Shown here one piece after another: positions 43,908 to 51,474 of a DNA stretch of 53,936 bases; the first letter of the stretch is position 1; every line of letters begins with the position of its first letter. The position numbers and the translations under genes are program-made. Below the pieces are notes generated by a model. That model saw only the letters and a program-made list of their open reading frames with translations, was not told the origin of the DNA and ran no database searches. Origin of the DNA: an uncultured Flavobacteriaceae bacterium (GTDB lineage Bacteria; Bacteroidota; Bacteroidia; Flavobacteriales; Flavobacteriaceae). The stretch lies in contig CALLIG010000253.1 in NCBI GenBank assembly GCA_938009735.1, forward strand, positions 1 through 53,936, written 5' to 3'.

Positions 43908-44434
43908 AAACTGGCACAACAAAGACTCTGTGGGGAATTAATGAAAAATAGATTTGTCTAGCGTTGGAAATCTGAAGTGGTTTAAGTTTTTGAAAATTAT
44001 GGTGTTTCATAATACGAAGGTTTTTTGAGACAGTACTTTCAAATGAAATGCCAATCTTTCTTCACGTAGTTACACAAGATCAAACCGTAATCGAGATAAA
44101 CTAAACATTAAAATCTGCCTTTTTAAACCCATTATTTTCTTGTTCTTGCCATTTCAATTGTTGATAACTCACAATTTTCTGCTAAATCGCAGATTAGACT
44201 CTTATTTAGAATGGTGTTGTTTGGTATCAAACGGAACCAAATAAAATTAATGGTCCTTTAGCACTATCTAGTTTGGTATTATTTGGTTTAATTTGTTGTA
44301 TATCAGTTATTTGTGAATAACTCTTTGTAATAATCTATTTGGTTATTCGCCTATTTTCATACATTTATTCAACAATAATATTGAAGGAAAACAAAAGCGC
44401 TTTTGTTCATTTCACATCCCTAAAAAGAAACAAA
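43908..44434. other. Non-coding control region before the excisionase-like gene
   Basis: 527 bases, very AT-rich. It holds a cluster of TTTGGT boxes (44220, 44272, 44282, 44338; inverted ACCAAA at 44236). One of these, AAACGGAACCAAATAAAATT at 44229-44248, repeats the left-end motif. A 16-base perfect palindrome lies at 44391-44406. This looks like the boundary between cargo and mobilization/replication modules and the promoter of the latter. Confidence 0.5.
44391..44406 (+). promoter_or_regulatory. 16-base perfect palindrome upstream of the HTH gene
   Basis: ACAAAAGC followed directly by GCTTTTGT, 28 bases before the HTH ATG at 44435. Candidate operator for autoregulation. Confidence 0.45.
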
Positions 44435-44704
44435 ATGGACAATTTTTTAATACTCGAACGGCTAGACCGTTTGGAAAGACTGTTGATTGCCAATAAAGAG
44501 GTACTGACCTTTGAGGAAACCTGTGACTATACCGGCATATCCAGAAGTTACCTTTACAAACTTACCGCTGCTGGAAATATCCCTCACTCCAAACCCAATG
44601 GAAAATTGATTTTTTTCGAACGGAAGAAAATAATCCGTTGGCTGCTGCAGAACGAACGAAAATCCATTGGGGAAATCGAAACGATAGCGGAGGTTGTTCG
44701 TTAG
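44435..44704 (+). CDS. Helix-turn-helix protein, excisionase-like (HTH_17/MerR type)
   Basis: 89 residues from the ATG at 44435; a longer in-frame start at 44339 adds a stretch without family character. The HTH is VLTFEETCDYTGISRSYLYKLTAAGNIPHSKPNGKLIFFERKKIIRWLL, the DNA-binding fold used by excisionases and by regulators of Bacteroidota mobile elements. A leucine-rich helix precedes it. It is first in the mobilization/replication half, 86 bases before the helicase gene. The control region ahead carries a palindrome and a copy of the end motif, so it may act both as excision factor and repressor. Confidence 0.85.
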   Translation: MDNFLILERLDRLERLLIANKEVLTFEETCDYTGISRSYLYKLTAAGNIPHSKPNGKLIFFERKKIIRWLLQNERKSIGEIETIAEVVR

Positions 44705-44790
44705 CTGATAGCACGCGATACCATTTCTGAATTTTTTATCAACTCACTGTTACATCTTGGGAACCCCCTTGGTGTTCAAAACGTCATTAT

Positions 44791-45996
44791 ATGAAAACAG
44801 TACCATACTTACGGGTGGGCACTTCCTATTATAAACTGGTGCAGGCACCTACCATCGCAGGCCATTTCAACGAAATCCTGGTGCATTGGAACATAGAGAC
44901 CATCCGCCAAGACCATGGAAAGGATTTCCTGAGCAAGGTTCCAAAATATGATGGCTTTACCTGCATCCCAAGCCATGTCGATTTCAAGCAGGAGTATCAA
45001 GGGTTCTATAACACCTATTCCCCTTTGCCCGCAGTCCCCAAAGAAGGAGAATGCAATACGTCATTGAGTTTCATCGAACACATTTTTGGAAGGCATTATG
45101 ACTTGGGATTGGACTACCTGCAACTATTGTATACGAAACCGGTACAGGTATTGCCAATACTGTGTTTGGTTTCTAAGGAACGTTCCACGGGCAAGAGCAC
45201 TTTCCTGAAATGGCTGAAGGCCATCTTAGACAACAACATGACCTATTTGACCAACGATAGTTTCAGTAGCCAGTTCAATGCGGACTGGGCGAATAAGCTA
45301 CTTATTTGTATCGACGAAGTACTGTTCAACAAAGAGGAGCTTACCGAACGTATCAAATACCTGAGTACGACTAATATCAACAAGTTAGAGGCCAAGGGAA
45401 AGGATAAACGGGAAGTGGAGTTCTTTGGTAAGTTCGTCCTATGCAGCAACAATGAGGACAACTTTATCAAAATTGATGGAAACGAGACCCGTTTTTGGGT
45501 ACTGAAAGTACCTGTGCTCAAAAAAGAGGAGACAGATTTCCTGAACCGACTGATATCGGAAATACCGGCTTTCCTGCATTTCATGGAAAAGCGGCGGTTA
45601 TCGAGCGAGCACACCACTAGAATGTGGTTCACCCCAAAACAGATACGGACACCAGCCTTGAAAAAGTTGGTACAGAATAATCGCAATAGGGTCGAAAAGG
45701 AACTTGCTACGATTCTGCTAGGGGCTATGGAACAATTCGATACCAAAGAAATACACCTTTGCCCTTTGGATGCATTACAGCTGCTCAATAGGACACGGAT
45801 AAAGACCGATTTGACACAGCTTAGAAGATTGCTGAAAAGGGATTGGAAACTGGAGAACAAAGATAATTCCCTGAGCTATCAAAAACTAGTGATTTGGCAG
45901 GATGCTTCCATGCAGCTTTTGGATGCCAAGGGACGCTATTTTATAGTAGAAAAATCCTTTTTGCTTGACAATTTCGATGAAACGATGACGGATTGA
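44791..45996 (+). CDS. Primase-helicase (DUF5906/D5-like AAA+ ATPase)
   Basis: 401 residues. The SF3/D5-type helicase core has the P-loop KERSTGKST (about 128-136) and Walker B LLICIDEV (about 170-177), then LSTTNINKLEAKGKDKREVEFFGKFVLCSNNEDNFIKIDGNETRFWVL with the sensor Asn pattern. The C-terminal third is helical and basic, likely DNA-binding. Such proteins unwind origins in mobile elements and pair with a separate primase, here the gene at 46205. Base composition looks richer in G+C than the cargo. The iteron-like repeats begin in its last codons. Confidence 0.88.
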   Translation: MKTVPYLRVGTSYYKLVQAPTIAGHFNEILVHWNIETIRQDHGKDFLSKVPKYDGFTCIPSHVDFKQEYQGFYNTYSPLPAVPKEGECNTSLSFIEHIFGRHYDLGLDYLQLLYTKPVQVLPILCLVSKERSTGKSTFLKWLKAILDNNMTYLTNDSFSSQFNADWANKLLICIDEVLFNKEELTERIKYLSTTNINKLEAKGKDKREVEFFGKFVLCSNNEDNFIKIDGNETRFWVLKVPVLKKEETDFLNRLISEIPAFLHFMEKRRLSSEHTTRMWFTPKQIRTPALKKLVQNNRNRVEKELATILLGAMEQFDTKEIHLCPLDALQLLNRTRIKTDLTQLRRLLKRDWKLENKDNSLSYQKLVIWQDASMQLLDAKGRYFIVEKSFLLDNFDETMTD

Positions 45997-46170
45997 GCTT
46001 TTCTTAATATCTATCGATGCCAAGGCTGTCATCGTAATATCATCATTTGTTCATCAAAAAATAAAACGATGACAAGAAAACACAGAAAAAATATGAAAAC
46101 GATGAATGGATGAAGAAAACGATGCTACGGAAACCTAAGTAAAGAAAGGCTTTCCCATGTTCTGTCATCA
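45972..46170 (+). repeat. Iteron-like cluster of CGATG(A) repeats (candidate origin of replication)
   Basis: AAAACGATGA-type units occur at 45980-45988, 46063-46072, 46096-46105 and 46116-46124, the last two both preceded by G (GAAAACGATG, 20 bases apart). Partial copies are TTTCGATGA at 45972-45980 and CGATG at 46015-46019. Inverted copies are GTCATCGT at 46028-46035 and GTCATC near 46164-46169. It fills the only sizeable gap in the replication/mobilization half, between helicase and primase genes. Confidence 0.5.
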
Positions 46171-46204
46171 AAATATCAATTTTTTGCTCAAAACTATTTA
46201 ACTT

Positions 46205-47161
46205 ATGAAAAACGAAAGAACAACCGGATTATCGTGTGAAAGAGCCCGAGCTTTTCCCATCGAAAAAGCGCTGGCAAAACTAGGGCACTTTCCGACCAAG
46301 TCGACCGAAAAAGAAGCTTGGTTCCTGAGTCCGTTCCGGCTCGAGACCCAAGCCTCTTTCAAGGTGGCCAAGAAGCTCAATAGATGGTACGACCATGGTG
46401 AAGGAAAAGGCGGAAACGTAATTGACCTTATTTGCTTGATTACAAAGTCTTCCGTTAGTGAAGCTTTAAAGTTTATAGCACAGGAGAAAGACTATTTTTC
46501 TTTTCAGCAGCAGCCCGTTATTAAGACTGAAAAGGATAAAGGGCTTCAAATTCTTCATATACGACACCTTCGGCATTACGGTCTTTTAAAATATTTAGCA
46601 GAACGAAGAATCTCTATAGCCATAGCATCTATGTATTGCTATGAAGTTCACTATTTGCATAGGGGTAGGCGATACTTTGCCCTTGGATTGAAAAACGATT
46701 CAGGGGGATGGGAACTACGGAACAAATATTATAAGAACTCTAGCTCACCGAAGGATATCACCCACATCAAAAATGGAAATAAAAAACTCATCATTACCGA
46801 AGGGATGTTCGACCTATTATCGATTTTGGATAGTACTAAAAATTTGGAATCGGAATATGATTTTCTGGTTTTGAACTCTACTGCATTTCTAAAGAAAGCA
46901 ATGAATGTTATTGATGGTTATAATCAAATCGACCTCTATTTGGACAATGATTCAACGGGTAAAGCAACGACCAAAAAATTGATTGCCCATTCCAATAACT
47001 GCCTGGACAAATCAAGTCTATACGAGAAGTATAAGGACATGAACGAATGGCTGATTTTCAATGCTAGAAATGGACTTGGTCAGGGAGCGCGAGATGTGTT
47101 TTTGTTGCCACAAAAACAAACTCGCTTTACTCCCGGCGGTCGCAAAGTAAAAAAGAAATGA
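46205..47161 (+). CDS. Toprim-domain DNA primase of mobile-element type
   Basis: 318 residues. The N-terminal domain corresponds to the CHC2 zinc domain of primases (KALAKLGHFPTKSTEKEAWFLSPFRLETQASFKVAKKLNRWYDHGEGKGGNVIDLICLI) but the Cys/His ligands are absent, as in other Bacteroidota element primases. The Toprim domain has LIITEGMFDLLSIL (catalytic Glu) and DLYLDNDSTGKATTKKL (DxD). The tail is basic. It starts after the iteron-like cluster and overlaps the mobC start by 4 bases (ATGA). Confidence 0.88.
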   Translation: MKNERTTGLSCERARAFPIEKALAKLGHFPTKSTEKEAWFLSPFRLETQASFKVAKKLNRWYDHGEGKGGNVIDLICLITKSSVSEALKFIAQEKDYFSFQQQPVIKTEKDKGLQILHIRHLRHYGLLKYLAERRISIAIASMYCYEVHYLHRGRRYFALGLKNDSGGWELRNKYYKNSSSPKDITHIKNGNKKLIITEGMFDLLSILDSTKNLESEYDFLVLNSTAFLKKAMNVIDGYNQIDLYLDNDSTGKATTKKLIAHSNNCLDKSSLYEKYKDMNEWLIFNARNGLGQGARDVFLLPQKQTRFTPGGRKVKKK

Positions 47162-47460
47162 AACGAACCTACATCAAGTTCCGGTGCTCCATCTATGAGA
47201 AAAAGCTGCTCAAAAAAAGAGCGGAACGGGCGGGTATTTCCCTTTCCGAATATTGCCGTAGCTCCGCTTTCGGAAATTCCGTCATCGAACGGTTGACGGA
47301 CGAACAATTGACACATTATAAAATGCTAGTGAAGTACAAGAGCAACTTTACCCGCATCGGGAATATGTTCAGGAAACACAACCCGAAACTGGCAAGCGAG
47401 GTCGAGCAATTGGCGGAGGAAATACGCACACACCTTTATAATTTCAAAAGAACAAAGTAA
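47158..47460 (+). CDS. MobC-type relaxosome accessory protein
   Basis: 100 residues. The N-terminal ribbon-helix-helix (RTYIKFRCSIYEKKLLKKRAERAGISLSEYCRSSAF) is followed by the helical MobC segment RLTDEQLTHYKMLVKYKSNFTRIGNMFRKHNPKLASEVEQLAEEI. It binds oriT and helps the relaxase nick DNA. Start and stop overlap the primase (4 bases) and the MobA gene (1 base, TAATG), so the three are co-translated. Confidence 0.9.
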   Translation: MKRTYIKFRCSIYEKKLLKKRAERAGISLSEYCRSSAFGNSVIERLTDEQLTHYKMLVKYKSNFTRIGNMFRKHNPKLASEVEQLAEEIRTHLYNFKRTK

Positions 47461-48329
47461 TGATAGGAAAGGGAACCTCCATAGCGCACACGGGGACAAG
47501 TATCGAATACGGTTGGAACCAGGAGAAGGATGCGGAAATCGTCTTTAGCCAACATCTGGCGGGAACCGATCCCCAAGAGATAACCGAGGAGTTCAGACTT
47601 ATCCAAGAAGAAAATACCCGTTGCCAAAAGAACACCTTGAGCTTTATTCTTAGTCCGACACAGGAAGATGGTAAAAACCTATCCACGGAACAACTAGGGG
47701 AGCTGACCCAAAAGTTCATCAGGGAAATGCAGCTGAAGGAACGACAGGCCATCGCATTCGTGCATCGTGACAAGGCGCATACCCACGTGCATCTCTACGT
47801 AAACCGGATTGGATTCGATGGTAAGGCCTACAATGACAGTTTTATCGGAAAGCGGAGTCAACTGGCAGCCGAAAACGTGGCGAAGGAAATGGGACTGACC
47901 ACCGTCAAGGAGGTGCAATTGGAAAAGGAACTGGACTCTATTAAAGTCCGCCTTGAAATAAGGAACGTTCATCAGAACGTAATGGAGACCGAAAGGCCAA
48001 AAACGCTGGATGGTTATATCAAGGCCATGCAGGAAAGGAATATAGAAGTCATTCCGAGCATCAACAAGGCGAACAAATTGCAGGGATTTCGATTCCAGTA
48101 CGAAGGCCTTAATTTCAAGGCGAGCGAGGTACACCGTTCCATGTCCGGAGGAAGGATAATGGGGCAGCTTTCCCAAAATAAAGGCATCATAAAGCCAAAA
48201 GAGATTAGCAAATCGGTTCAGGTATTGGGCAAGACCATGGAAATGAGCACCAATCTTGTCGCAAGCATCGCCAAGAACATCATCAAAAAAACAATTAAAA
48301 GAGCAATCGATACGGGAATCGGATATTAA
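47460..48329 (+). CDS. MobA-family relaxase (mobilization nuclease)
   Basis: 289 residues. The relaxase domain has the three-His metal motif HTHVHLYVNRI (His 107, 109, 111), preceded by ERQAIAFVHRDKAH. The probable catalytic Tyr lies in SIEYGW (about 17-22). The order and short N-terminus fit the MOBP/VirD2-like family of Bacteroidota mobilizable elements. The C-terminal third is basic and helical. It cleaves one strand at oriT and pilots it into a recipient using another element's conjugation pore. Confidence 0.92.
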   Translation: MIGKGTSIAHTGTSIEYGWNQEKDAEIVFSQHLAGTDPQEITEEFRLIQEENTRCQKNTLSFILSPTQEDGKNLSTEQLGELTQKFIREMQLKERQAIAFVHRDKAHTHVHLYVNRIGFDGKAYNDSFIGKRSQLAAENVAKEMGLTTVKEVQLEKELDSIKVRLEIRNVHQNVMETERPKTLDGYIKAMQERNIEVIPSINKANKLQGFRFQYEGLNFKASEVHRSMSGGRIMGQLSQNKGIIKPKEISKSVQVLGKTMEMSTNLVASIAKNIIKKTIKRAIDTGIGY

Positions 48330-48340
48330 AACAAGGAATT

Positions 48341-48814
48341 ATGGGATACAAAAAACTGGACGAGGTAATGGAACTGCTCAACGATGAGCTGGACGGGTTC
48401 AACAAGTCCATCGTTAGATTGGAACGGTTGGCCCAAAACACGAATAACCTCAAGATTAAGGCGGATACCACCGAAATTGAAAGGTTGCTCCGTGAACATT
48501 TGAATTCCGAGAAGGCGAATAATTCAAGGCTTGATGAATCCGTTCGAGGTATTACCGAGCAGATTTCAAAGGCAAGATTGGTTCCAAAAGTACAACTATG
48601 GCTCCATTATTCGATTTGGATAACTTCCTTGATTATTATCGGCTATTTGGCTTTTAAAGGATCTCGACTGGACGACATGAGAGAAAAAGCGTTTGCCGAA
48701 GGTGAGCAAGAAGTAATTTCAAACCTAAAAGGATATTTTGACCAAAACCCCGGGCACTATCAATCGTACCAAAAATGGTTAAAGGAAAAGGATAGCGTTC
48801 CAAATCAAAAGTAG
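48341..48814 (+). CDS. Single-span membrane protein of the mobilization cluster
   Basis: 157 residues. A coiled-coil N-terminal half (KLDEVMELLNDELDGFNKSIVRLERLAQNTNNLKIKADTTEIERLL) is followed by a span (WLHYSIWITSLIIIGYLAFKG, about 88-108) and a soluble tail (EGEQEVISNLKGYFDQNPGHYQSYQKWL). Similar small membrane proteins follow relaxase genes in other Bacteroidota mobilizable elements; their role is not known to me. It is 11 bases behind mobA. A hairpin overlaps its stop codon. Confidence 0.75.
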   Translation: MGYKKLDEVMELLNDELDGFNKSIVRLERLAQNTNNLKIKADTTEIERLLREHLNSEKANNSRLDESVRGITEQISKARLVPKVQLWLHYSIWITSLIIIGYLAFKGSRLDDMREKAFAEGEQEVISNLKGYFDQNPGHYQSYQKWLKEKDSVPNQK

Positions 48815-48900
48815 GGTGCGCCCTATGGAATTTTTGCTTAACGCTTATCTACCGGAATCGCTACAAAAATTCCACAGGATCCATGCGCAAAGTTTAAGGG
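48812..48900. other. Candidate origin of transfer (oriT)
   Basis: Two inverted repeats lie just past the mob genes: TAGGG/CCCTA around TGCG at 48812-48825, and a perfect 11-bp pair TGGAATTTTTG (48826-48836) with CAAAAATTCCA (48864-48874), enclosing 27 bases. On the minus strand GATCCTGT at 48873-48880 resembles the IncP-type nick core ATCCTG, though its order relative to the repeat is reversed. oriT location is inference. Confidence 0.35.
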
Positions 48901-49013
48901 TAAGATTTGGGGCTAGTCGCTGAAACACTCATAAAAGACTAACAATTATTCATTTTGGTTCCGAATGGTTTCAAATGATATCATCTAAAATGTCTAACCG
49001 AAAAATATCCATT

Positions 49014-49038
49014 TGTGTTACCTATGTGTTACCCAGAA
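49014..49038 (+). repeat. Right subterminal repeat (doubled TGTGTTACC)
   Basis: Same 25-base block as 37935-37959, with T instead of C at 49023, in the same orientation, 40 bases inside attR. Probable integrase arm-site. Confidence 0.6.
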
Positions 49039-49040
49039 CT

Positions 49041-49069
49041 AAAAAAGCCGACTCCTAAAAGTCAGCTTT
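49041..49069 (-). terminator. Element-borne terminator for the restored tRNA-Leu
   Basis: Read on the minus strand, AAAGCTGACT (complement of 49060-49069) pairs with AGTCGGCTTT (complement of 49044-49053), then a T-run. It replaces the original terminator stranded at 37731-37762. Confidence 0.7.
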
Positions 49070-49077
49070 CCCTTGTT

Positions 49078-49129
49078 GTACAGGCGGAGAGACTCGAACT
49101 CTCACACCTTGCGGCACTAGATCCTAAGT
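49078..49129. repeat. attR: element-borne 3' half of tRNA-Leu
   Basis: 52 bases matching attL (49 identities). Together with the chromosomal 5' half (49130-49160) it rebuilds the tRNA gene. The three changes sit in the loop of the variable arm and do not break a stem. Confidence 0.88.
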
Positions 49130-49160
49130 CTAGCGTGTCTACCAATTCCACCACGCCTGC
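49079..49160 (-). tRNA. tRNA-Leu (TAG anticodon), rebuilt by element insertion
   Basis: From 49160 the minus strand reads GCAGGCGTGGTGGAATTGGT. The acceptor stem is GCAGGCG with CGCCTGT (one G-U). The anticodon loop is CTTAGGA within stem CTAGA/TCTAG, anticodon TAG. The variable arm is TGCC-GCAA-GGTG and the T arm holds GAGTTCGAGTCTC. CCA is not encoded. Bases 49079-49129 come from the element and 49130-49160 from the chromosome. Confidence 0.95.
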
Positions 49161-49280
49161 ATTTCCCAACCAAATAATTCGGTCTAACGGGGTGCAAATA
49201 TAAATTAAAAAATCAATTCTCTAAACAATCATTAGGCAAAAGTTCTTTTGTAATTTTAGACTTCTAAAATTAGGCTACAA

Positions 49281-50669
49281 ATGCAAAATCCGAAAGAATA
49301 CATTACCCAGAATAAAGAGCGCTTCATCAACGAGTTAATTGAATTACTTAAAATCCCATCCGTAAGTGCAGATCCTGCATTTTCTCAAGATGTTTTAAAT
49401 ACTGCAGACGCTGTTCAAAAAGCACTTTTGCAAGCTGGATGTGATACTGTTGAAATTTTCGAAACCGAAGGATATCCTATTGTTTACGGAGAAAAAATAA
49501 TTAATGCAGATTTACCAACCGTGCTAGTTTACGGACACTATGATGTACAACCTGCAGACCCAATTGAGCTTTGGGATTCTCCCCCATACGAGCCTGTAAT
49601 TAAAAAAACAGCGTTACACCCTGAAGGCGCCATATTCGCTCGTGGCGCTTGTGATGATAAAGGTCAAATGTATATGCATGTGAAAGCATTGGAATATATG
49701 ACCAAAACTGATCAACTACCCTGCAATGTAAAATTCATGATTGAAGGGGAAGAAGAAGTTGGAAGTAATAACCTGGCTGTGTTTGTAGAAAACAATAAAG
49801 AAAAATTAGCTAACGATATTATTCTGATTTCTGATACGGGAATGATCGCCAATGATGTGCCATCAATAACTACAGGATTAAGGGGACTTAGCTATGTAGA
49901 AGTTGAAGTAACCGGACCTAATCGTGATTTGCATTCCGGATTATACGGTGGTGCTGTTGCCAATCCGATAAATATTCTGACTAAAATGATTGCCAGTCTT
50001 CATGATGAGAACAATCATATTACTATTCCTGGTTTTTACGACAAGGTAGAAGATCTATCAGCGGAAGAACGCGCGGAAATGGCTAAAGCTCCTTTCGTAC
50101 TAGATGATTATCAAAACGCTTTAGATATTGACTCTGTCTACGGTGAAGAAGGATATAGCACCAACGAACGGAATTCCATAAGACCAACTTTAGATGTAAA
50201 CGGAATCTGGGGCGGCTATATCGGTGAAGGTGCAAAAACAGTTATTGCTAGTAAGGCCTATGCTAAAATATCAATGCGATTGGTGCCGAACCAAGATTGG
50301 AAAGACATCACAGAACTCTTCAAAACTCATTTTGAAAGTATTGCTCCAAAAGGAGTATCCGTAAAAGTGACTCCACATCATGGTGGCCAAGGTTATGTGA
50401 CACCAATAGACACTATTGGGTATAAGGCAGCTTCGAAAGCCTATGAAACCACCTTCGGTAAAAAACCGATTCCACAACGAAGTGGCGGAAGTATTCCGAT
50501 CGTAGCATTATTTGAAAAAGAATTGGAAAGCAAAACTATTTTGATGGGCTTCGGATTAGATAGCGATGCTATTCACTCGCCCAATGAGCATTTCGGAGTT
50601 TGGAATTATCTAAAAGGAATTGAAACGATACCGTATTTCTATCAGTTTTTCACAGATATGAATAAATAA
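49281..50669 (+). CDS. M20-family dipeptidase
   Basis: 462 residues, a di-zinc peptidase. Metal and catalytic residues: VLVYGHYDVQPAD (His 86, Asp 88), ARGACDDKGQM (bridging Asp), IEGEEEVGS (general base and ligand Glu pair) and the His in AIHSPNEHFG near the C-terminus. The lid domain begins near DRDLHSGLYGGAVANP. No signal peptide, so probably cytoplasmic. It was the neighbour upstream of tRNA-Leu before element insertion. Confidence 0.94.
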   Translation: MQNPKEYITQNKERFINELIELLKIPSVSADPAFSQDVLNTADAVQKALLQAGCDTVEIFETEGYPIVYGEKIINADLPTVLVYGHYDVQPADPIELWDSPPYEPVIKKTALHPEGAIFARGACDDKGQMYMHVKALEYMTKTDQLPCNVKFMIEGEEEVGSNNLAVFVENNKEKLANDIILISDTGMIANDVPSITTGLRGLSYVEVEVTGPNRDLHSGLYGGAVANPINILTKMIASLHDENNHITIPGFYDKVEDLSAEERAEMAKAPFVLDDYQNALDIDSVYGEEGYSTNERNSIRPTLDVNGIWGGYIGEGAKTVIASKAYAKISMRLVPNQDWKDITELFKTHFESIAPKGVSVKVTPHHGGQGYVTPIDTIGYKAASKAYETTFGKKPIPQRSGGSIPIVALFEKELESKTILMGFGLDSDAIHSPNEHFGVWNYLKGIETIPYFYQFFTDMNK

Positions 50670-50696
50670 GATTCAAGGCCTTTGCGCTAAAAGACA

Positions 50697-50731
50697 AAAG
50701 AGACAAGAATAATTCTTGTCTCTTTTTTTAT
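50697..50731. terminator. Bidirectional terminator after the dipeptidase gene
   Basis: AGAGACAAGAA (50699-50709) pairs with TTCTTGTCTCT (50713-50723), then a T-run. It lies between convergent genes. Confidence 0.88.
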
Positions 50732-50756
50732 TACGCTTTTCGTTTTAAGTTAAAGC

Positions 50757-51335
50757 CTATATTTTCTTAACATACTTGGTAATCAACACAACCTGAGTTG
50801 GACCAACTTTGCCTTCAATAAATTCAGCATTTTCGCGATCTAAAGAAATTCTACGCACAGCTGTACCTTGTTTGGCAACTAAGCTTGAACCTTTTACTTT
50901 AAGATCTTTTACTAATACAACACTATCTCCGTTTTGTAAAATCACTCCGTTTACATCTCGGTGAATTATTTTTTCTCCATCTTCTTCGCCTTCACCAGTT
51001 TCTTTTGCCCATTTGAGAGTTTCATCTTCCAAATACATCATATCTAAAAGGTCTTGTGACCAACCTTCAGATTTTAATCTAGAGAGCATTCTCCAGACAA
51101 CAGCTTTTACCGCTTCATGTTCGCTCCACATGCTATCATTAAGACACCGCCAATGATTAGCATCTGTAGTATCAGGATTTTCAATTTGATCAATACAGGT
51201 TGCGCAGCCCAAGAGACTTCTGTCAAGACCGACCACATTCTTAGGTGGTACTTCGTATACTTTTAAATCATCTGTTGAAGCACATAATTCACATTGTGAC
51301 CCGCTTCTGTTTTGTAATTGCTCTAATAATTCCAT
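50757..51335 (-). CDS. PhnA-domain protein
   Basis: 192 residues. An N-terminal zinc ribbon (CELCASTDDLKVYEV near 17-31, then LLGCATCIDQIE) and a middle helical part (EHEAVKAVVWRMLSRLKSEGW) are followed by the PhnA C-terminal SH3-like domain (VILQNGDSVVLVKDLKVKGSSLVAKQGTAVRRISL ending VVLITKYVKKI). The family is named after the E. coli phn locus but is not needed for phosphonate use there, and its role is not settled. Single gene. Confidence 0.88.
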   Translation of the reverse strand: MELLEQLQNRSGSQCELCASTDDLKVYEVPPKNVVGLDRSLLGCATCIDQIENPDTTDANHWRCLNDSMWSEHEAVKAVVWRMLSRLKSEGWSQDLLDMMYLEDETLKWAKETGEGEEDGEKIIHRDVNGVILQNGDSVVLVKDLKVKGSSLVAKQGTAVRRISLDRENAEFIEGKVGPTQVVLITKYVKKI

Positions 51336-51474
51336 GAAAATTCCTATTGTGAATTACAAACTTATGGTTTTATAAGTGGTAAGTGTTAGTCTAGCTGCGT
51401 CTAATTTTCGGATGCTGTACTATAACCCACATTTTTTCGTTATTGACAGACCTACTTTGCAAACATATTCCCAA

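Larger units (their letters stand above)
37768..49129. mobile_element. Integrative mobilizable element in tRNA-Leu(TAG), about 11.3 kb
   Basis: The element is bounded by 52-bp direct repeats (37768-37819 and 49078-49129, 49 of 52 identical, period 11,310 bp). The right repeat is part of an intact tRNA-Leu gene and the left is only its 3' half. Next to the left repeat is a tyrosine recombinase gene. The right part carries an excisionase-like HTH gene, primase-helicase, Toprim primase, MobC, MobA relaxase and a membrane accessory gene. Cargo between them is CorA, AraC, a secreted coiled-coil protein and MscS. No coupling protein or type IV secretion genes are present, so it is mobilizable rather than self-transmissible. 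Confidence 0.9.

Noticed and set aside
51376-51474. Upstream start for the first GldL-like gene
   Set aside because: Extra 33 residues are not present in its paralogue at 52099, which begins at the matching SKQK segment.
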